From contig CAVYFY010000001.1 of assembly GCA_963767835.1 (NCBI GenBank), positions 682,001 to 746,000 of the forward strand: DNA of 64,000 nt. The letters are read 5' to 3'. The stretch comes from SIAQ01 sp963767835 (GTDB lineage Bacteria; Planctomycetota; Planctomycetia; Gemmatales; Gemmataceae). Position 1 is the stretch's first letter; each line of letters starts with the position of its first letter. Both the position numbers and the translations under genes were made by a program. The notes below the pieces were generated by a model. It did not search any database. It was not told where the DNA came from and saw only the letters and a list, made by a program, of their open reading frames with translations. Below, one piece after another: positions 34,539-43,612 of the stretch.

Positions 34539-36182
34539 ATGGCGAACAAGCTTCCGTGTCCGAATCCGACCTGCACGCATGAGTTCAGCCCGGCGGAACT
34601 GCAAGCGGCGGCACAGCTGGTGTGTCCGAAGTGCGGCTTCCGCATGCAAGGCCGCGCCGCCTCTGCGCCCGTGAGGTCGGCCGCTTCGGCGCCGAGGCCC
34701 GTGGCTCTTCCAGCGAGTACGCCGCCCCTGGCGCAACCGATTGCCGCGCCGAAGATTGCTCAAGCAGTACCGTTCTCTTCGCCACCGTCCGCGAAGATCG
34801 CGCAGGCAATGCCGGTCGGCGCCCCGTCCAAGCCCGTGGAGGCGGCACCCGTCTCGGACAATCCGTTCGCGCTGGATTTCAGCGCCACCAAGCCGCCGGC
34901 AAAACCGGTTGCCCCCGCCGCGCCGCCTGCCGCCGCTCCCGTAAACACCGAAGAATCGTTGCCGGACGGGTCGTTCTTCAATCCGGAGGCCTCCACCGGA
35001 AGCGCCGCGCTGGTCCGCCGGGTGGGCAAGCCGAAGAAGCGCTTCAATGGGATGCGGTTTCTCGTCATCGCTCTGATTGTCGGCTTTGCCATCAGCGTCG
35101 TCATCAGTGCGGCTGCTGGCATCGTCTTGCTCCTGCCTGATTTCCAAGCGCGCATTGCGGGGGGCGTGGAGGGCGCTGCTGTCACGTACAACATTAGCGG
35201 CGCCAATGGCAGCGAGAAAGCGTTCAAGCTCGTCATGCCCAAGGATTCGTGGGAGATCGACAAGGAGATTCATAGCCGGTTCCAGGCCAACGCAGCGTGG
35301 AATCGCAAGGATGATGACTTGTGGTTCGCCGTCGTCGCCAAGGATTACGGCATGCAAAAGCCACGCGACGCCGCCGTGCTCAAGGTCGCGGTTGATCGGC
35401 TTGAGGGTCACTTCATTACCGACCTCGAATTGGCGGCCAAGCCGGAACCTGCCAAATTTGCCGATCTGCCGGCGCAGAAGCTTCAGTTCAAGGGGCAACA
35501 CAACTCCGCCAACTGGAATGGCCAATGCTGGATGTTCTTCAAGGACGGCGTTGCCTTCTGGGTCTTCATCGCCAGCCCCGAAGAACAAAAGGTTGCCGAT
35601 TTCGAAGAGGAAATGCCGAACAAGCGCATTTTCATCGCCGTGGAGCGGCGCGGCTGGCGCGAACAAGCGTGGCCGACCGAATCCTTCCGGTCCGACAACG
35701 GCAAGGTCGCCCTGACCGCGCCGAAAGACCTTTGGAAGCAAGGCGACGCCAAGAATGTCGATCCCAATGCCATTCTCGTGCTGGTCGGCATCCACGCGGA
35801 CAAGGACAACCGCAAGAACGCTCATCTCAAGATTTTTACTTTCGAGAAAAAGGATGATCTGAATACCGCCATGACCTTTGCCCGCGAGATCCTTGATAAA
35901 TCACTCGACGACGAAAACAAAAGCTACAAGATCGTGCTCGCCGAGGACATGGTCAAAGGGCAATCCGCATTCGGCGCCATCGACGATGTCGGCGACCGCC
36001 GCGGCCGCGTCGTCGAACTCAAATTGCTTTTCAATGATGAACCGAAGCGCTATTACTTCCTGGTCGTCGTCAATGATCCGGACACCGCATACGGCATCGT
36101 GTGCGATTGCACCTGGGAAAGCCGCCAACTCTGGCGTTCGGATTTCGTGGACATGCTGCGCAGTGCGCGGCTCAAGAAATAG
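34539..36182 (+). CDS. Zinc-ribbon membrane protein with PsbP-like repeats
   Basis: 547 residues. An N-terminal zinc ribbon (PCPNPTCTHEF...LVCPKCGF), a 120-residue Pro/Ala-rich linker and one membrane helix (FLVIALIVGFAISVVISAAA) are followed by two outward PsbP-like domains: AFKLVMPKDSWEIDKEIHSR to about 380, and VALTAPKDLWKQGDAKNVDP to the end. The plan of zinc ribbon, linker, helix and PsbP-like pair recurs in planctomycetes. Its role is unknown. It is divergent from the OPT gene. Confidence 0.65.
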   Translation: MANKLPCPNPTCTHEFSPAELQAAAQLVCPKCGFRMQGRAASAPVRSAASAPRPVALPASTPPLAQPIAAPKIAQAVPFSSPPSAKIAQAMPVGAPSKPVEAAPVSDNPFALDFSATKPPAKPVAPAAPPAAAPVNTEESLPDGSFFNPEASTGSAALVRRVGKPKKRFNGMRFLVIALIVGFAISVVISAAAGIVLLLPDFQARIAGGVEGAAVTYNISGANGSEKAFKLVMPKDSWEIDKEIHSRFQANAAWNRKDDDLWFAVVAKDYGMQKPRDAAVLKVAVDRLEGHFITDLELAAKPEPAKFADLPAQKLQFKGQHNSANWNGQCWMFFKDGVAFWVFIASPEEQKVADFEEEMPNKRIFIAVERRGWREQAWPTESFRSDNGKVALTAPKDLWKQGDAKNVDPNAILVLVGIHADKDNRKNAHLKIFTFEKKDDLNTAMTFAREILDKSLDDENKSYKIVLAEDMVKGQSAFGAIDDVGDRRGRVVELKLLFNDEPKRYYFLVVVNDPDTAYGIVCDCTWESRQLWRSDFVDMLRSARLKK

Positions 36183-36295
36183 TGATAATCCATCGCGCCT
36201 TGACAAATCTCCCATCATCGGCCATATCTCAGCTGCAATTCCGGTTGGCATTCTGAGCAACTTCGATGGACTCGTGAAGACCAAGGAGGTGGGTC

Positions 36296-37639
36296 ATGCG
36301 AAAAGGAATTCTATTCGCCCTTGGCATCTGGGCGCTTGCCGTCGCGCCGCTGTTCTCCCAGCAGTCCCTGCCGACCTATACCCCACCGGCCCCGCCGCCG
36401 AGCGAAGGGGTTGGCCCGCCGGCGCAACCGCCGAGGTTTCCAAGCGCGCAGTCACCTTCGTCGAGCGAAGGCGTTGGTCCGCCCGCGCAGCCATCGGCGC
36501 CCTTACCTCCGCCGTATCCCGGCCCAGTTATGCCGTATGGTCCCGTGATGCCGGCCCCCCTGGTTTTGCGGCCCGTTTACGATCCGGACAGTTATCGCAT
36601 CTGGATTCGTGCCGAATTCTTGCTCTGGTGGGTCAAAAACGCCCCGATGCCGATCAACGTGGTTGGCTCCAACGATCTGGTCAACAACCCCAACGGCACC
36701 CCGCTGGGCAACAACAGCGGCAATTTCGGCGCCTTCTCCGGCGGACTGGTCGCCTTCGGCGGCTGGCTTGATGCCGGCCGCAACCTCGGCTTCGAAATCG
36801 CCTTCTTCGGCACCGAGCAGCGCACCAGCAACTTCTCCGCCGGGTCTGACGCCAACGGCAACCCCATGATCGCCTTCCCCTTCGTCAACCAAACGCCCGG
36901 CAGCGTCGGCCCCGCCCTCTTGCCGCTCACCATGCCGGGAGCGAACGGTTTCAGCGGCGGCATCAGCGTCAGCTCATCGCTGTCCCTATGGGGCACCGAA
37001 GTCAATGGCCTGTTCTGCCTTGCCCGCTCGCCAGGCCTCGAATTCAGCCTCTTAGCCGGCTTCCGCTACCTCGACCTTATGGAGAACCTCTACGTCGATA
37101 CAAGCTCGCAATCGCTAGCCGACAACACGCTCACCAATTTTCACGACGGCTTCGAAACACGCAACCAGTTTTACGGCGGCCAGGTCGGCGCGCGCTTCAC
37201 CTGGCAACGCGATCGGCTCGCTTTCGATGTCACTGGCAAACTCGCCCTCGGCGCCACCAGCGAAACCCTCAATGTCCAGGGCGTCACCGCGCAGTACCCA
37301 GGCAATTCCAACGTGCCCAACCTTTACCCCGGCGGCTTTTTCGCCCAGCCCAGCAACATGGGCCGCACGACCGCCACGCAATTTGGCGTCGTTCCGTCGG
37401 TGGAGCTGAAACTGAGCTACGCGATTACGCCGACGTGCCGGCTGTTCGTCGGCTACGACTTCCTCTACTGGAATCAGGTCGTCCGTCCCGGCAGCCAGGT
37501 CGATCACAACATCAACCTGTCGCAAAGCGTCGTGCTCGGCAACGGCCAGCTGAGCGGCCCGGCTTCACCCGCGCCGCTCTTCAACCGCACCGACTTCTGG
37601 GCCCAGGGCATGAACCTCGGCGTCGAATTCCGCTATTGA
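36296..37639 (+). CDS. BBP7-type outer-membrane beta-barrel protein
   Basis: 447 residues with a perfect ribosome site (aggaggt at 36284-36290). Signal peptide (ILFALGIWALAVAPLFSQ), a Pro-rich stretch with two copies of PSEGVGPPAQP-like repeats, then the barrel entry WIRAEFLLWWVKNAPMPINV. This is followed by GFEIAFFGTEQRTSNFSAGS, FSLLAGFRYLDLMENLYVDT, FETRNQFYGGQVGARFTWQR, and the final strand MNLGVEFRY ending in tyrosine. This is the BBP7 family of planctomycete outer-membrane proteins, thought to be porin-like. Confidence 0.85.
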   Translation: MRKGILFALGIWALAVAPLFSQQSLPTYTPPAPPPSEGVGPPAQPPRFPSAQSPSSSEGVGPPAQPSAPLPPPYPGPVMPYGPVMPAPLVLRPVYDPDSYRIWIRAEFLLWWVKNAPMPINVVGSNDLVNNPNGTPLGNNSGNFGAFSGGLVAFGGWLDAGRNLGFEIAFFGTEQRTSNFSAGSDANGNPMIAFPFVNQTPGSVGPALLPLTMPGANGFSGGISVSSSLSLWGTEVNGLFCLARSPGLEFSLLAGFRYLDLMENLYVDTSSQSLADNTLTNFHDGFETRNQFYGGQVGARFTWQRDRLAFDVTGKLALGATSETLNVQGVTAQYPGNSNVPNLYPGGFFAQPSNMGRTTATQFGVVPSVELKLSYAITPTCRLFVGYDFLYWNQVVRPGSQVDHNINLSQSVVLGNGQLSGPASPAPLFNRTDFWAQGMNLGVEFRY

Positions 37640-37666
37640 GAATTTTGCTGGAACGCGGCGCATTAT

Positions 37667-38083
37667 TTAGTGCGGACCACTTTGGCGCAGCAAGGCGCGG
37701 AAACCGGCCTGCTCGAAATGATGGTCGGTCGTCAAAGCGTCCTTCAACCGTTGCTGCTTCATTACCACGAATGAGATGCAATCGACGAGCGACCATTCCT
37801 TGTCGGGCCGGTCCGCGTAGAGCCGTAGGCCGTGGCGAAACAGAGACTCCGAAGCTGGAATGAAAATCATGTCCGCATCGGTTCGAATGTGCTCGACGAG
37901 CGGCACGTACGGTCGCGGTATCGGCTACGTGACAGCGCGTTTCCGAGTTCCACGAGTACGTATTCCGTGACCACGGTGTGCGCGCAGCAGGCTCTCGCTC
38001 CAGGCGGTGGCGACCTCATGGTAGAGATCTTCGTCGCTGAGCAGAGCGATGTAATACGATGTGTCGGCGAATATGGCCTTCAT
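37667..38083 (-). pseudogene. VapC-like PIN-domain toxin (two frameshifts)
   Basis: ATG 38083 overlaps the antitoxin stop (ATGA). The first frame gives MKAIFADTSYYIALLSDEDL and YHEVATAWSESLLRAH, with the first PIN aspartate. The second frame gives VVTEYVLVELGNALSRSRYR. The third gives LYADRPDKEWSLVDCISFVV and QRLKDALTTDHHFEQAGFRA, with the late acidic residues. Joined, these make a complete PIN ribonuclease of about 138 residues. Indels near 37983 and 37930 break it as sequenced. Confidence 0.75.
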
Positions 38084-38335
38084 TTCTGGGTGGGACGGCC
38101 ATAAAGGTAATGATCGAGATTAACGGACATGTCCGGCGGCAAATCCTTGACCGAGCCGATAAAAGGGGCCAGACGCTCCGCGAGGCTGCGGCGCGGCGGC
38201 TTTTTGCCAATGGCCGGCTTGCGCTTTTTTCGACGACTTTTTCAGCGCCCGAACCACCACCTGCGTCCCCTCGGGAAGCGCCTTCGGGTCGTCAAGCAGG
38301 ACTTTGCCGTTTCTTATTTTGCCGCGAAGGTTCAT
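38080..38335 (-). CDS. VapB-like antitoxin partner (one frameshift)
   Basis: ATG 38335 gives MNLRGKIRNGKVLLDDPKAL and PEGTQVVVRALKK, a small AbrB-type beta domain. The rest of that frame is noise. The next frame restores the expected tail APFIGSVKDLPPDMSVNLDH, YLYGRPTQK, ending TGA 38082-38080 inside the toxin start. One indel near 38170 is inferred. The tail DLPPDMSVNHDHYLYG is what I recall as usual for planctomycete partners of PIN toxins. Confidence 0.65.
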
Positions 38336-38446
38336 GACTGCTCCCTCTGGAAAATGCGTACTTCGTTGATTTCCCGCATATTAGCAGCTTTGCCGTGGGC
38401 AGTAAAGCGATCGCGGCCGGTATCAGCGCACAAGAACGGCTGCGCG

Positions 38447-39830
38447 TCACTCTCCCAGTAATCGCTCGATCTGCTCGACGATGTCGCGCACCGGCATGAT
38501 GCGTTTGCCGAGTTGGAGCGTGATGTTGCTCTTGAGCCAATCGCGCACCTTTTTCTCGCCCGCCACCACCGTGCTGTGATTGCGGCCGCCGAAGTGCTTG
38601 CCGACTTCGCTGAAGGTGGCGCTCGTGTGCTTGCGGGCCAGGTACATGGCGAACATGCGCGGGTAGCTGTAAATCCACTGGCGCTTCTTGGAGAAAAGCA
38701 GATCGCGCGAGACTCCGAGGACTTCGCAGACAGCCGCCTCGACATCTTCCAGGCGAACCATGCGGATCGAATGGCGCAAGAGATCGCCGAGCGCTTCGCG
38801 GGCCAGGTCGAGATCGACGGGGCGGGCCGTCGCCTTGGCGAGATGGATGACGCCGTGGATCGCGCCTTGCAGCTCGCGCACGTTGCCACGCAGATGGTCC
38901 GCAAGGAATTCGAGCACGTCATCAGGCAGACCGCCGGCCTTGAACGCCTTGGCGCGGAGCATTTCCAGGCGTGTGGCGCGGTCGGGGGTCAGCATGCTCC
39001 AGACCGCGCCGCCGACCAACCGATCGGTCAACTCCGGCGCAAAATGATCCGCCAGGCGCGGATGGCAGTCGGCCGTCAGTACCACGGGGCGATGATCGCT
39101 CAGCAACGCATCCAGCGTGTGCAGCAATTCCTCCTGCGTCGCCTGCTTCTTGGCGAAGAAGCCGACGTCGTCGATGAGCAGAGCATCGCAGGCGCGGAAC
39201 TGCTTGCGGAAGGCGGGCAGCTTGTGCTGGTGCATCGCTTGCACGAAGCGGTTGGTAAAATCCTCGGCAGTGAGCACGAGGACACGCCAGTCGGGAAAGC
39301 GGCGGGTGAGCCCGGCGGCGATGCCTTCGAGCCAATGCGTCTTGCCGGTGCCGACCGCGCCGTGCGCTGACCAGAGGGATCGGGCATTCCTCCGGTGTCT
39401 CGATGAGGCTGACGGCGGAGGCGTGGGCGACGCGGTTGCCGGGGCCGACGATGAAATCATCGAGAGAGTGCAACCGGCGCTGGCGCAAGGGTCGGCGCGT
39501 TTCGCACAAGGGCAATGCTGGCTGCGCAGGCGTCGGTGCTTGCTGGACTTGGGATTGATCTTGGCGGGCGCCCTGGAAAAGCTGCGGATCGATGAAAAAG
39601 CGAACCGGCGTGGCCGTGCCGAACGCCTCGGTCGCGGATTGCCGCACGTCATCGCCGAAGGTTTTTTGCAGCCAATCATGCAGGACGAGATTGGCCACGC
39701 CGACCGCAACATGATCGTCGCGAACGACAAATTTGGTCTTGCCGGCAAACCAGAGGTTGTATCGAGATTCCCCAATCCGTTGGCTGAGCGTTTCCGTCAA
39801 CACCGCCACGACATCATAAGTGGAAGTCAA
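38447..39830 (-). CDS. dnaA: Chromosomal replication initiator DnaA (TTG start, one frameshift)
   Basis: About 461 residues. A TTG at 39830 has a strong ribosome site (ggagga, eight bases upstream), and no ATG fits. Domain I: VVAVLTETLSQRIGESRYNL, WFAGKTKFVV. AAA+ domain: Walker A GAVGTGKTH, Walker B ALLIDDVGFF, RGNVRELQGAIHGVIHL. Domain IV has the DNA-binding signature HFGGRNHSTVVAGEKKVRDW. The frame changes at about 39360 (between ECPIPLVSA and GAVGTGKT), so one base is probably wrong, as dnaA should be essential. No cluster of DnaA boxes was seen nearby. The gene is followed by vapBC rather than dnaN. Confidence 0.88.
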
Positions 39831-39838
39831 GCTGCGAT

Positions 39839-39843
39839 CCTCC
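39839..39843 (-). promoter_or_regulatory. Ribosome site that fixes the dnaA TTG start
   Basis: ggagg on the minus strand, eight bases before TTG 39830-39828. It is the only strong Shine-Dalgarno match in frame with domain I. Confidence 0.65.
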
Positions 39844-39942
39844 TGCCAGCGCGCAGTATCCTCACGCGATGAACCCAGGAATCCGGGAAGCAAGAGAATG
39901 GGGCATCGGGATGGGAGTCCCTTCCGCCCTGCTCGGAGATCG

Positions 39943-39957
39943 CGAACATAATGTTCG
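39943..39957. promoter_or_regulatory. Perfect 15-base palindrome upstream of dnaA (LexA-box-like)
   Basis: cgaacataatgttcg lies in the 289-base divergent region between dnaA and the NicO gene. Half-sites cgaac/gttcg equal those of the Gram-positive SOS box, but the spacer is five bases instead of four. It may be an operator; it could also be a coincidence. Confidence 0.35.
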
Positions 39958-40119
39958 TCTTCTGCATTGTAGAGACAGCTTTTCGATGGCGCGAAAATCC
40001 GCTCGCACAAACGCGCAAGACAAAGCGAGGACGCAAGAAAAAAAATCTTCCGCCGCGCCGGAGTCCGCAGCTGATGATTTCTCTTGGCATTCATCCACCT
40101 GATCCGCCATAATGAGGGA

Positions 40120-41564
40120 ATGACATCGACTGCCATCGTGCGATTGGCTGTAAGTTGCGGCGTGTTCTCGTTGGTCGTGAGCACGGCGTTCGCACATCCG
40201 TTGTCGAAGGATGACGCGCACGACCGAGCCATCGTCGTGCGCTTGCGGAAAGGCGACTCGCCCAACCGAATTCTTGTCGACGTCGAGTATCGACTCGAAG
40301 CGGCTGAGACCACGATCTTCCGCGATATGCAACCCTACCGGGACGAGATCGATTTTCTCGATTACTTTCCGCAGCGGCCGCTCGAATACTACGCGCTGTT
40401 CGCCAAGAAATACGAGGGAATTCTCGCTGATCGGCTGATTGCGTCGTTGGACAAGAAGCCGCGGCCGGGATTCCGCTGCGTCGAACGCAAACCGCGTTTG
40501 GTCGATGAGGATGGCAAGACGCTCGGCCATTTGCGCTGCGATTTCGTTTTTGAGACCAGCTTCGACATCGACCCGGAGCGGAAGACGCAATTCGATTTCG
40601 AAGACAAGACGTATTATCTGGAGGAGGGCAAAATCGCGCTAAGCGTCACCGATGAAACCGGACTGGCGATTGCGATCGCAGCGCCAGATGCGTCGGCCAA
40701 GTCGCTGGCCCTTGACGATGATCGCTCGCGGCAAATCAAGGTGGTATTCGCGCCAGCGCCGCGCCGCCGGCCCAAAACGTGGAACCGCCGCCGGCCCCGA
40801 CGCCGCAGCCGCGCGAATCGCATGAAGACCGCTTCGCGTTGCTGCCGCTGCTACTGCGCAGCGATTATGGCCTGGCCATGACCTTGCTGTTGGCATTCGC
40901 GTTCGGCGCCGCCCACGCCCTGACGCCGGGACACGGCAAGACGCTGGTCGCCGCTTATCTGGTTGGCGAACGCGGCACCGTTTGGCATGCCCTTTATCTC
41001 GGCCTCATCACCACGCTGACTCACACCGGCAGCGTCATGATTCTTGCCCTCATTGTCGCGCTGTTGCAGGCCGAGCAGCAGCAGGCATTCATGAATTGGC
41101 TCGTCAATGGCCTCGGGCTCGTCATGGGGCTGATGGTCGTCGGCATCGGCTTTTGGCTTTTGCTCCAACGCCTCGCGGGCCGAGCCGATCATGTACACTT
41201 AGGTAACGGGCATCACCATCACCAGCCTGGCGAAGCGACGCCGCCAGCACGTTTGCTGAGCTGGTGGGGCCTGACCCTGCTCGGCATCACCGGCGGAATG
41301 ATCCCGTGCGTCGATGCGATCATCTTGTTTGTGTGGACCGTCGGCACCAGCCGATTCTGGCTCGTGCTCCCCGCCGTCCTCGCCTTCAGCGCTGGCCTCG
41401 CCGTGGTGCTCGTCGCCATCGGCATCCTGGTGGTGCAAGTGCCGCGCTTCGCCGAATCGCGCTTCGGCAGCGGGCGTTTGCTGCGGGCGTTGCCGATTGC
41501 TAGCGCGCTAATTGTGACGCTGATGGGGCTGTGGCTGTGCTTTGATGCTGTACGTGGTCACTGA
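40120..41564 (+). CDS. NicO/RcnA-type nickel-cobalt transporter with periplasmic N-terminal domain (one frameshift)
   Basis: About 481 residues after correction. ATG 40120, signal peptide (RLAVSCGVFSLVVSTAFAHP). A soluble 220-residue domain follows with HDRAIVVRLRKGDSPNRILV and EIDFLDYFPQRPLEYYALFA. The second part is the transporter: AFGAAHALTPGHGKTLVAAY, THTGSVMILALIVALL, a His loop (NGHHHHQPGEA) and LGITGGMIPCVDAIILFVWT. These two parts lie in different frames that join near 40756 within a Pro/Ala linker. The HALTPGHGK motif is the metal path of the NicO family, used for Ni/Co export or uptake. Confidence 0.8.
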
Positions 41565-41713
41565 GACGGTGCCTCGCAACGGCTTGTTCCTGCTGGCCGA
41601 TATCTATACAAAGTTGCCGTGAGTAGTCTCACGACGATTTGCCGCGTATCGCAATTTTGTGATTGAATTTCCCAAAGGATGTCGATACTCTTGCTGTAGA
41701 ATGAAGGTGAGGG

Positions 41714-42100
41714 ATGCCTCAGACCACGCTCCTCGTCTTTCGGGACGCTTCCGAGGCGGTGCCATTGGTGGAATGGCTGGATGAGCTCGAGCAGGTCGAA
41801 CCGAAGGCGTACGCCAAGTGCCTTGCAAGGGTACAGCAACTCGAACGCCTTGGACACGAGCTTCGCCGACCGGCAGCGGATATCCTCCGAGACAAGATTC
41901 ACGAGTTGTGCGCGAAGCTCGGCAGGGTTCATTACCGCATGTTGTATTTTTTCTATGAGAAGGAGCGAAATGTTGCGTGCCTCACCCACGGCTTTACGAA
42001 AGAGGGGCCCGTCCCGGATGCTGAAATCGATTTCGCGATCAAGGCAAAACGGCTAGTTGAAAGCAATCGCGATCAGTACACGCAAGAATGGGAGTCGTAA
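41714..42100 (+). CDS. RelE/HigB-type toxin (phage Gp49-like)
   Basis: 128 residues. It matches the Gp49-like/RelE toxins: VPLVEWLDELEQVEPKAYAK, LARVQQLERLGHELRRPAAD, IHELCAKLGRVHYRMLYFFY and VACLTHGFTKEGPVP, where the R-x-x-Y-F and HGF-x-K residues form the ribosome-dependent nuclease site. It lies directly before an XRE antitoxin gene (one-base gap), the toxin-first order of higBA. Confidence 0.85.
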   Translation: MPQTTLLVFRDASEAVPLVEWLDELEQVEPKAYAKCLARVQQLERLGHELRRPAADILRDKIHELCAKLGRVHYRMLYFFYEKERNVACLTHGFTKEGPVPDAEIDFAIKAKRLVESNRDQYTQEWES

Positions 42101-42101
42101 C

Positions 42102-42404
42102 ATGGCAAAAAAACGGACGCGGAATTTTGGCGATGTGATCCGCGCAAAGCTCTTCGCCAATCCGAAATTGGCGAGGGCCGTCGAGGAAGAATCGTTCAAT
42201 GCCGACATCGCTCAGCAGGTTTATGACCTGCGCACGGAGGCTGGCTTGACACAGAAACAGCTTGCCGTAATGGTCGGCACGCAACAATCCGTGATTTCCC
42301 GTATCGAGGACGCCGATTACGGCGGGCATTCGCTGACCATGCTCAAGCGCATTGCTGCCGCGCTAAAGCGGAGTTTGAAGATCGAATTCTGCGCTCAACG
42401 CTAA
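42102..42404 (+). CDS. HigA-type XRE antitoxin
   Basis: 100 residues from ATG 42102. An N-terminal arm (RTRNFGDVIRAKLFANPKLA) precedes an XRE helix-turn-helix: VYDLRTEAGLTQKQLAVMVG, QQSVISRIEDADYGGHSLTM. It ends LKRIAAALKRSLKIEF. It neutralises the preceding RelE-like toxin and should repress the operon. Confidence 0.88.
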   Translation: MAKKRTRNFGDVIRAKLFANPKLARAVEEESFNADIAQQVYDLRTEAGLTQKQLAVMVGTQQSVISRIEDADYGGHSLTMLKRIAAALKRSLKIEFCAQR

Positions 42405-42438
42405 CCCAGCGGTGCCGCACATTTCATAAAACATCCGC

Positions 42439-43612
42439 ATGCGCGTCAAGGAAATCATTGCCTGGCAGGTGCGGATTCCGCTCAAGAAGCCGATCCAGCA
42501 CGCTTCGCATACGCGCACCGAGACCGACAACATCGTCATCCGCGCCACGCTCGACGACGGCACGATCGGCTTCGGCGAAGGCGTGCCGCGCGAGTATGTC
42601 ACCGGCGAAACCATCGACTCGGCTTTCGCGCTGCTCAAGCAAAGCGACCTCGCCGCCCAGATTGAGGATTGCCCCAGCTTCAAGGCCGCGCTGGCGAACA
42701 TCGAACGGCTGCGGCTCGCTCCGATCCCCGGCGATGATCGCGGCTGCCAGGGCAACGGCGGCTCGCTGCGCCATCGAGCTCGCCTTGCTCGACGCCTTCG
42801 GCAAGCACTTCTCACATCCCGTCTCCGATGTCACCAAGCTGCTCGCCCATGACGATCTTTATGAGCCGAAGGACCATGTCCGCTACAGCGGCGCGATCAC
42901 CTCGGCCCAGGGGATGAAAGCGCGCTGGGCTGCCTGGAAGATGTGGATTTATGGCTTCAAGCAGCTCAAGATCAAGGTTGGCATCGAAGGGCAAAACGAT
43001 GTCGAGCGCGTCGGCGTGATTCGCAGCCGGGTGGGCCGAAGGATGGACGTGCGCGTGGATGCCAATGAAGCGTGGACGCCGGCCAATGTGCGCGACAAGA
43101 TTGTCGAATTGAAGCCATTCAACGTCAGCTCGGTCGAGCAACCGTTGCCGCACGAGGACATCGCCATCTTGCGCGAGGTGCGGCCGGCGGTTGGCGTGCC
43201 GATCATGCTCGACGAATCGCTGTGCGGCATGATCGACGCCGAGCGGGCGTTTGACGGCGAAACGTGCGACCTGTTCAATCTGCGGCTCTCCAAGTGCGGC
43301 GGATTCATCGCGTCCTTGCGATTGGCGCAATTCGCCCGCCGGCACAAGATCGGCTATCAACTCGGCTGCCAGGTCGGCGAGACGGCGATCCTCTCGGCGG
43401 CGGGCCGGCATTTCGCGGCGAGCGTCAAGGACATCCGCTATCTCGAAGGCTCCTACGACAGCCACCTGGTCCGCGAAGCCCTGGCGACCACCGACCTCAC
43501 GTTCGGCTGGGGCGGCTGGGCGCCGGCGCTCGACGGGCCGGGCCTGGGCATCGCCATCGATCCGCAGGCGCTGAAACGCGTGGCGGTGCGCCAGGAGGTG
43601 CTGCTTGGCTGA
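42439..43612 (+). CDS. Enolase-superfamily enzyme, muconate-cycloisomerase subgroup (one frameshift)
   Basis: About 390 residues after correction. The capping domain (MRVKEIIAWQVRIPLKKPIQ, ATLDDGTIGFGEGVPREYVT) is in the first frame. After an indel in the cccc run near 42730 the second frame gives AAARATAARCAIELALLDAF and the barrel. Catalytic KxK lies in LKIKVGIEG, metal ligands in RVDANEAW, SVEQP and IMLDESL, and the second base in LSKCGG. This set fits o-succinylbenzoate synthase or dipeptide epimerase; the substrate is not decided. It overlaps the next gene by eight bases. Confidence 0.82.

Noticed and set aside
39988..40102. 38-codon frame starting MARKSARTNAQDKARTQEKK upstream of the NicO gene
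   Set aside because: No ribosome site, low-complexity basic composition, and no known family. It is likely chance in a promoter region.
39831..40119. Chromosome origin next to dnaA
   Set aside because: No cluster of ttatccaca-like boxes and no AT-rich unwinding stretch was found in the divergent region.
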